Source: Candidatus Obscuribacterales bacterium
Lineage (GTDB): Bacteria; Cyanobacteriota; Vampirovibrionia; Obscuribacterales; Obscuribacteraceae
NCBI GenBank assembly: GCA_021732025.1
Contig: JAKFVU010000034.1
Span: 124,001 to 188,000, forward strand
Length of the DNA: 64,000 nt
Direction of reading: 5' to 3'
The notes under the pieces were generated by a model. It was not told the DNA's origin, searched no databases, and worked only from the letters and a program-made list of their open reading frames with translations. The position numbers and the translations under genes are program-made. This document shows positions 58,943 through 64,000 of this stretch, one piece after another. Numbering within the stretch: position 1 is the first letter of the stretch; every line of letters begins with the position of its first letter.

Positions 58943-59953
58943 CTATAAAAGTATGTCAGCTGTGGGTAAGACCTTTGGCGGTAGTTCTGTTTCGCCAAGC
59001 ATTTCTAGCAATTCGATTTCAATGTTGCGACAAATAGCTGTTATTGGTACATCATTCAGGCTCATTGAGAATGGATCTTCACTAGTGTCTCCAACCTGTT
59101 CCATTGTCAAAAATATCCAAGATAATAGTGTGCTAAAAGGCACCATCATCCAGTCAGGAACGGCACCTGATTTTGGCAGTTCACTTAATAAACTAAACGG
59201 CAGAAGCAAGAGAAAAATCCAAACATACACTCCACTGAAATAGGCATATTGTCTGGGAAAAGGAAACGTCTTGATTCGTTCGCAACTACCTTGTTCCTTA
59301 ATGCATTCATTAATGACGTTGGCCATTTGCTCAGTTTGAAGATCAGGAAGCTGATTTTCGCGATTCAATTGCAGAATATCTTCAAGCTGAATTTGAAGCA
59401 GTGCGCTGGCGGGGTTGCTATTCACTTGCAGTTTAGGACGATCGGATAGTTGAACTGTGTCTGCCAAATACCTTTTGTAGTCGAGCTGCGGTTCTCCACT
59501 GAGGCCGACAGCTCTCATTAACTGTGCTTCTGGGGGAAGTCTTTCTGGATTCCAGTAATCTGCTGTTTGCCGAAGCTGCAGACGCAGTACGTTGCACCAG
59601 TCTAACTGTCGACGAATAAGTCTTTGTTTTATGCTTGTCAAAACGGTTGGCGAGATTTCGTCGTCATGTATAGCCGAAACCAGCATTCCCCAATATCTTG
59701 ATAGATTGGTGATTGATGCCCAGATTTTGCGACCTTCCCATAGTCTTTCGTAAGACGAATTATTCTTGAAGCCGATATAAAATGCCACGGCTGTTCCGAT
59801 AGTTCCTACTGGCAAAAAAGGCACTGCAAGCCATTGACAATGCATGTGAGAATAAAGCCAGTATACAATTGAGCTTAGAGCAATAAAGAAAATAACTTCC
59901 TTCCAACAAAACCACAGAATCAAAGACGGGCGTATGTTTCGTCTGACGTACAT
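58943..59953 (-). CDS. bestrophin-like anion channel
   Basis: The protein has 336 residues; the ATG is preceded by GAGGAACCA. The bestrophin/UPF0187 pattern is present: helix IFFIALSSIVYWLYSHM, then WLAVPFLPVGTIGTAVAFYIGFKNN with SYERLWEGRKIWASI, the loop with a conserved Asn/Arg, and a C-terminal VPDWMMVPFSTLLSWIFLTM with EQVGDTSEDPF. Bacterial bestrophins form pentameric channels for Cl- or other ions. It is adjacent (21 nt) to the amidohydrolase gene. Confidence 0.9.
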   Translation of the reverse strand: MYVRRNIRPSLILWFCWKEVIFFIALSSIVYWLYSHMHCQWLAVPFLPVGTIGTAVAFYIGFKNNSSYERLWEGRKIWASITNLSRYWGMLVSAIHDDEISPTVLTSIKQRLIRRQLDWCNVLRLQLRQTADYWNPERLPPEAQLMRAVGLSGEPQLDYKRYLADTVQLSDRPKLQVNSNPASALLQIQLEDILQLNRENQLPDLQTEQMANVINECIKEQGSCERIKTFPFPRQYAYFSGVYVWIFLLLLPFSLLSELPKSGAVPDWMMVPFSTLLSWIFLTMEQVGDTSEDPFSMSLNDVPITAICRNIEIELLEMLGETELPPKVLPTADILL

Positions 59954-60037
59954 TGGTTCCTCAGCGGCTTCTCTGATAGCAAGATATATGGTATCAGCGA
60001 CGGAAGCATTTCACAAATTTTCTATTGGGATTTTGAC

Positions 60038-61246
60038 TCAAAACGCGAATAGATCGGCGTCAGGGTCAGCTTTGCCGGTCAGATGCGAAGTAAGTAGTTC
60101 TGCTGCAATACAGCTATAAGTAATGCCGTTGCCGCCGAAAGACATAATTGAAAAACAATTTTTCATGCCGGGAATTTCGCCGATTGTGGGCAAGCCAGTT
60201 TTACTAGCACCAAACGATCCGCACCAAGCAAATTCAGCTCGAGAATCGAGTTCTGGAAACATTTCACTAAGCTTCTTCTCAAGCTTAGCTGTCTTCTGTG
60301 CAAGCAGCGAATCACGTTTTTCTTCATCCTCAAAGTCTTCATCTTCGCCTCCACAGATAACCCGACCATCTTCGGTGGTTCGCATGTAGAGATATGGATC
60401 TGATGCTTCCCAGATGAGGCACTTTTGCGGCCAAAGCTTTTTCGGTTGTGGGCGCGTGGCTATTACATACGTTGAATGTATGGTGTTGTTGGTGCGCACG
60501 CACGATGGAATCTCATAACCTGACGCATAGATGAGGTATCGGGCCGTAATCGTGGGGCCTTCTTTTGTCCGTAAACGTATTACTCCTTTAGCGGCAAACT
60601 CAATGTCTTCAGCAGTGACTTTAGAAAAGATTGTGCTGCCGTTCTTAACGGCTTCTAGCAAGAAGCCACCGGCTAGGCGGAGTGGGTTTACAGTCAGGTT
60701 GCCATATGATTGAAGAGCAGCGTTGCGCCTGATGCCGAAGTTATCCAATAATGATGCTCGAGTGTGATAATCGGTGTACAAGCCAATCGTGTTTCTAAGC
60801 TGCCATTCTTTCTTCAGAGCTTCTGCATCGAGCACGTTGCCAGCCAAATAAAGTGAGGTTTCTTGTTTGGCTTCGCATTCTATTTTTAACGACTGAATCT
60901 TTGCCGTTAAGCTATCTAAGGCCAATTTCGAACGACGCCAAGCGCGCACAGCATTGGCCTCGCCGATTTGGTTTCGCAACTTTGTGATTGGTTGATCAAT
61001 TTCGTATTGCAGTAGTGCTGTTGTTGCTGAGGTTGCACCTTTCAGTGGACCTCGGCGATCAAGCACGATTACAGAAAATCCCGCAGCACTCAACTCGCGT
61101 GCTGCCATAGCACCAGTGATACCGGCACCGATGATTACGACATCGGCCCTCTGATCTTTGGTTAGCTTTTCAGTGGGAATGCGGGGTACGCGCATGGAGC
61201 GCCACAGGGTTTTTCCTGTGCGTAGGTTCTCATCTACAGTAAGCAA
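60038..61246 (-). CDS. FAD-dependent oxidoreductase (DAO family)
   Basis: The protein has 402 residues from TTG 61246. The Rossmann FAD site GAGITGAMAARELSAAGF (~37-54) is followed by VIVLDRRGP (Glu/Asp ribose site replaced by Asp) and KGATSATTALLQYE, a typical DAO-family loop. The substrate domain runs to ~330 and the C-terminal FAD region is FGASKTGLPTIGEIPGMKNC with SFGGNGITYS (~375). It probably oxidises an amine or amino acid, but the substrate cannot be inferred. It lies 12 nt downstream of the PNPOx-like gene. Confidence 0.88.
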   Translation of the reverse strand: MLTVDENLRTGKTLWRSMRVPRIPTEKLTKDQRADVVIIGAGITGAMAARELSAAGFSVIVLDRRGPLKGATSATTALLQYEIDQPITKLRNQIGEANAVRAWRRSKLALDSLTAKIQSLKIECEAKQETSLYLAGNVLDAEALKKEWQLRNTIGLYTDYHTRASLLDNFGIRRNAALQSYGNLTVNPLRLAGGFLLEAVKNGSTIFSKVTAEDIEFAAKGVIRLRTKEGPTITARYLIYASGYEIPSCVRTNNTIHSTYVIATRPQPKKLWPQKCLIWEASDPYLYMRTTEDGRVICGGEDEDFEDEEKRDSLLAQKTAKLEKKLSEMFPELDSRAEFAWCGSFGASKTGLPTIGEIPGMKNCFSIMSFGGNGITYSCIAAELLTSHLTGKADPDADLFAF

Positions 61247-61258
61247 GGATTCACCACG

Positions 61259-61762
61259 TTACAGTAAGACCTTCTCATTCTCTCCAATAGGAATTGAATT
61301 TCCAGATACGGCATTCACGAGCATGAGCATCTGGGCCACCATAGAAGACGGTCCATCCCAAAACTCGGCCATGTGAGCATTTACTTTTAGGAGCGCAATA
61401 TCTGGGGTCTCTTTGCCCTCTGGGAACCAGGCCTTGAGTTCGGGGAGCCATAATTCGTCAATTTTAGCTTTGTCGCGAACAAGCTCTGCTGTACCCGAAA
61501 CGGAAACATAGCTATTTCCCTTGATGTCGGCAAACGACACATTTACTTGGGGTTTTTCATTTACTTCCAAAACTTTGTGCGAATTTCCATAAGTAAAGAA
61601 CCACAAGTCGCCGTCGCTTTCTACGTGACGATTAACTGACATCGGCCTGCTGCGTAGAGAGCCGTCATCTTGGGTGGTTGTGAACATGCCAACATCCATG
61701 GCCTTGATCATTTTGAAGACTTTCTTTTTATTTTCTTCGAAGTTCTGTGACTCTTGCATCAT
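61259..61762 (-). CDS. pyridoxamine 5'-phosphate oxidase-like (general stress) protein
   Basis: The protein has 167 residues if started at ATG 61762 (MMQESQNFEEN), which has AAAGG upstream; a frame back to 61828 looks non-coding. It has the flavin split-barrel of the PF16242-type family: AMDVGMFTTTQDDGSLRSRP, DLWFFTYGNSHKV, VNVSFADIKGNSYVSVSGTA, and ALLKVNAHMAEFWDG near the end. It probably binds FMN or F420/biliverdin-like cofactor; activity unknown. It is upstream of the FAD oxidoreductase by 12 nt. Confidence 0.87.
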   Translation of the reverse strand: MMQESQNFEENKKKVFKMIKAMDVGMFTTTQDDGSLRSRPMSVNRHVESDGDLWFFTYGNSHKVLEVNEKPQVNVSFADIKGNSYVSVSGTAELVRDKAKIDELWLPELKAWFPEGKETPDIALLKVNAHMAEFWDGPSSMVAQMLMLVNAVSGNSIPIGENEKVLL

Positions 61763-61864
61763 GGTTACCTTTATAGGGACAATTCGTTTGACCGTCCCAG
61801 CGACTGAGCGCACTTCTAAAAGTTCCATTCACGCAGTTTTGGCGTCTCACTTAATTGGGTAGCT

Positions 61865-62464
61865 TTAGCCCATGCCACAACCGAGACAGATGGCTCTTTT
61901 TCGAAACAGAATTTTAGGGTCATCGGTGCCCATGAGTTTAGCGAACTGGGCTTGGAGTTTGTTGGCTTTGCTTGCTTCATTATGTGCTCGATAAAAATTG
62001 ATAAGGTCACGGTAGGTATCTTGCTTCATCGGTAGAGCAATAGCCTCTTTATCTAAAACCTTGAGAGCAGATTCTTTCAACTGAGCTACGTGTTTTAGAT
62101 CGACTTTACCTTCTTGGTTCGACCACAGCGTGTAGATGGCCGATTGTCTGAAGGGGTTTGAGGAGGACTTTATAGCGAGTGCCCAAGCCTTGTCACTTGA
62201 AGGCAGCATGTGTAGATTGAAATATTGCCTAGCAAGGCCTTCTGCCCGGATGCTTAACGCCATTGAATTGGCAGGATGAGCGTTCACTATTGCTTGATTG
62301 AGTTCGTCCAATTCATTATCTAGTGCTTGAATTCTTTTGCGCTGCTCTATCTGTTGCTCATTTGGGCTATCTGATGCCTGCGCCAGTACCTTGAGAGTTT
62401 CAGAACAGCATGCAGCCAGCACTAGCAGCGTAATCAGAGAGCGAGGAAAGATGCTCTTATTCAC
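61865..62464 (-). CDS. probable lipoprotein, coupled to the SAF protein
   Basis: The start is GTG 62464 (199 residues), overlapping the upstream stop as GTGA, with GGAGGT eight bases before it. The N-terminus NKSIFPRSLITLLVLAACCS is a lipoprotein-type signal (lipobox LAAC, ~16-20), giving a membrane-tethered protein. The rest is helical and TPR-like (QRKRIQALDNELDELNQAIV; PSSDKAWALAIKSSS; KEAIALPMKQDTYRDLINFY). The C-terminus has CLGCGMG, two Cys three apart, of unknown role. An alternative longer frame from 62566 overlaps the SAF gene and is rejected. Confidence 0.72.
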   Translation of the reverse strand: MNKSIFPRSLITLLVLAACCSETLKVLAQASDSPNEQQIEQRKRIQALDNELDELNQAIVNAHPANSMALSIRAEGLARQYFNLHMLPSSDKAWALAIKSSSNPFRQSAIYTLWSNQEGKVDLKHVAQLKESALKVLDKEAIALPMKQDTYRDLINFYRAHNEASKANKLQAQFAKLMGTDDPKILFRKRAICLGCGMG

Positions 62465-63027
62465 TTCCTGCGACCTCCATCGATCAACTCTGTTGTGATG
62501 ATCTGACCTTCTTTTATTACTACCTTTGCTTTTGCCCCAATAACAGCGTCTATGCGAGGCACGCAATTTTTCGGATCAGTGTATGGATTAATCGACTCTG
62601 TGCGAAGATCGCTCTTCTCTATAGTCGAGCCGGCCGCAATTGTTCTCTTGGGTCGAACGGTAAAGGTTTTGCTGCAGGTTGTGTGGTTAAGCTCGTTTGG
62701 TTTAATTACTGGGAGTCCTCGATTTAGGATTTCTTCCACTAAGATTTGGCCTTCCTCTATTCTATATTTGGCACAGTATCCCACTGCAAAATTGCGGCAA
62801 GGCACTGAGTGTGGCGGATTCTTGCCATCGTAGAGCCAGGTCTCCTGTAGGTCTTCGTCTTTGATAACAGCATTTTCGGGAATGACTTTTGTGGCATAAA
62901 CGAAAATACTTTTTGGTCGGTTCGACTCTATCGGACTCGTATGGCCAGCAGTAACTGCGGCACTGCCTGCGATAGCTGCCATTGTCAGAACCGCCCAGGG
63001 GTTTAGCCTTCGCTTGGGTAATTTCAT
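62461..63027 (-). CDS. membrane-anchored protein with two SAF-type domains
   Basis: The protein has 188 residues. The N-terminus KLPKRRLNPWAVLTMAAIAGSAAVTAG is a signal/anchor segment. Two SAF-like repeats follow: ~38-110 (SIFVYATKVIPENAVIKDED; YRIEEGQILVEEIL) and ~115-182 (TFTVRPKRTIAAGSTIEKSD; KVVIKEGQIITTELI). SAF domains occur in pilus/flagellar assembly chaperones (CpaB, FlgA) and antifreeze-like proteins. Paired Cys residues in each repeat may form disulphides in the periplasm. It is translationally coupled (GTGA) to the lipoprotein gene downstream. No pilus genes are in the window. Confidence 0.78.
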   Translation of the reverse strand: MKLPKRRLNPWAVLTMAAIAGSAAVTAGHTSPIESNRPKSIFVYATKVIPENAVIKDEDLQETWLYDGKNPPHSVPCRNFAVGYCAKYRIEEGQILVEEILNRGLPVIKPNELNHTTCSKTFTVRPKRTIAAGSTIEKSDLRTESINPYTDPKNCVPRIDAVIGAKAKVVIKEGQIITTELIDGGRRK

Positions 63028-63208
63028 CGGCTTTCTAAACCTGTGTAGATTTTGGGGACGTTAACAACTCGGCAACTTCTTAGCAATATTGTGTGAATGT
63101 CTCCACCGGGCGTACAGTCAGTGACTTTACTGTTGTAAACAAGAGTAAGTGATCTAACTAAAGCTATGGCCGAGAAGAAGGCTACTGATGAGCAATTTGT
63201 TCAGTAGA

Positions 63209-64000
63209 CTAACTCAAATGGTTCTCATAGGCATAGCGCACAAGAGCCGCCCGAGTACTTAGGTTTAGTTTCTTTCTCAGTCTTGAAACATGCACTTCGG
63301 TGGTGCCTTCGGTAATGTGCAACTCTTCGGCGATTTCTCTATTTGATAAACCAAGAGCTACTTGTTTCAGCACTTCGATTTCTCTAGTACTGAGTTTGAT
63401 TCTTACTTTCTCGCGGCTCTCTGTGCGTTCAGTCAATTCTTTGGTGCTATGTACAACTTGGGTGAGCTGACTGCACAAATCGGTAAGTTTGCTAATTGAA
63501 GTACTCTGCGCTTCGACTATTTGATAGAGCTTGGCTTGGCTAAGAGCAATCGATAGCTGGTTAGCGATGCGTGACAGTAAGTTGATGTCGCGTACTGTCC
63601 ACATTCTTGAATCGGTGTGGGCATCAAGGTGTAGCAGGCCCATTAGCTTGCCGCGATAGACCAATGGCACCATTACCATCGATTTAATTTTGTAGTTGAT
63701 CAGTTCTGAGCGCACATCTTTAGCGAACGCAAAAGTATCATCCTGCACCACCATTAGTGGCCGGCGCTCGCCAACATCTAACAGGAGATCGTGATATTTA
63801 GAAAACAGTGTGCTCTTGTCTGAAATCGGAGTCATGCTGTCAGTGGTCATTTGTCTGACTATGCGCATGGTATTTTCAGGGTCGCCGATTAAGCAAATGA
63901 GTGCTCTAGATGCATCAAACTCTTTTAGAAGGCTCTCTGTGGCCCGTTCTAATATGTCTGACTGGTCTAGCGAACCGTGCACGTTTACAACGAAACGATT
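63209..64000 (-). CDS. GAF-LuxR transcriptional regulator (5' end outside window)
   Basis: The frame is open through the window edge at 64000, so the start is missing; 263 residues are visible, and the first six belong to sequence upstream of the GTG at 63982. A GAF domain (~15-155; RATESLLKEFDASRALICLI; MVMVPLVYRGKLMGLLHLDA) is followed by a coiled linker and a LuxR/NarL-type helix-turn-helix (~195-258; LSTREIEVLKQVALGLSNRE, IAEELHITEGTTEVHVSRLR). GAF domains sense small ligands or light. Further N-terminal domains are likely in the missing part. Confidence 0.88.
   Translation of the reverse strand, partial: NRFVVNVHGSLDQSDILERATESLLKEFDASRALICLIGDPENTMRIVRQMTTDSMTPISDKSTLFSKYHDLLLDVGERRPLMVVQDDTFAFAKDVRSELINYKIKSMVMVPLVYRGKLMGLLHLDAHTDSRMWTVRDINLLSRIANQLSIALSQAKLYQIVEAQSTSISKLTDLCSQLTQVVHSTKELTERTESREKVRIKLSTREIEVLKQVALGLSNREIAEELHITEGTTEVHVSRLRKKLNLSTRAALVRYAYENHLS

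Noticed and set aside
62465..62566. N-terminal extension of the lipoprotein gene
   Set aside because: It is the out-of-frame end of the SAF gene; GTG 62464 forms a GTGA junction with a well-placed GGAGGT and gives a lipoprotein signal.

Overview
The window is a gene-dense bacterial chromosome segment of moderate GC with no insertion sequences, prophage, CRISPR array or rRNA. I see 54 protein genes (two cut by the window edges), one tRNA gene and several short structured sites. Gene content points to a non-photosynthetic relative of cyanobacteria (Melainabacteria/Vampirovibrionia, most likely Obscuribacterales-like). The grounds are a cyanobacterial-style primary sigma factor, DUF4388/PATAN proteins, a Roadblock protein, bestrophin-like and SAF-domain proteins, GAF-LuxR regulators, a dense sensory repertoire, and no photosynthesis or Calvin-cycle genes. 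This placement is inference from gene families, not a database match. TTG and GTG starts are common, including those of rpsF and infC.

Layout. 1-2021: 3'-truncated LysM protein with lysine/histidine-rich repeats. 2235-7147: secreted protein, DUF4388 protein and leucyl aminopeptidase. 7153-12404: an ECF-like sigma factor followed by a 1537-residue repeat-rich protein ending in a Roadblock domain. 12405-12805: repeat-bearing intergenic region. 12857-17701: unknown protein facing an acyl-CoA carboxylase beta subunit, MgtE and the primary sigma factor. 17951-22095: a second DUF4388 protein, a 36-residue basic peptide, trpS and an O-antigen-ligase-like protein. 22046-28637: MATE exporter, Asp/Glu racemase, two unknown proteins and a TPP-dependent decarboxylase. 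28715-33011: small membrane protein, B12-binding mutase subunit, 67-residue protein, MazF-like toxin, acpS, folK, haem-binding protein and HAD phosphatase.

33046-42934 is read entirely on the minus strand and holds a translation supercluster: rpsF-ssb-rpsR, tRNA-Leu(CAG), infC-rpmI-rplT. It continues into an rRNA/tRNA methyltransferase, tatC, an M50-type membrane peptidase with TPRs, a paralogue of it lacking the HExxH motif, and a multi-domain diguanylate cyclase. 43177-53613: TrbI/VirB10-fold secreted protein, HTH/zinc-ribbon protein with Arg-Asp repeats, DUF900 alpha/beta hydrolase, Xer recombinase with an AT-hook-bearing insertion, giant AsmA-family protein and a secreted proline-rich protein. 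53655-64000: orphan histidine kinase, two HEAT-repeat proteins, a metabolic group (amidohydrolase, bestrophin, FAD oxidoreductase, PNPOx-like protein), a lipoprotein/SAF pair and a 5'-truncated GAF-LuxR regulator.

The items I find most unusual are the ECF-sigma/Roadblock pair, the active/inactive M50-TPR pair, the recombinase insertion, the tRNA inside the ribosomal-protein cluster, and hairpins covering ribosome-binding sites in the 67-residue and MazF-like genes.
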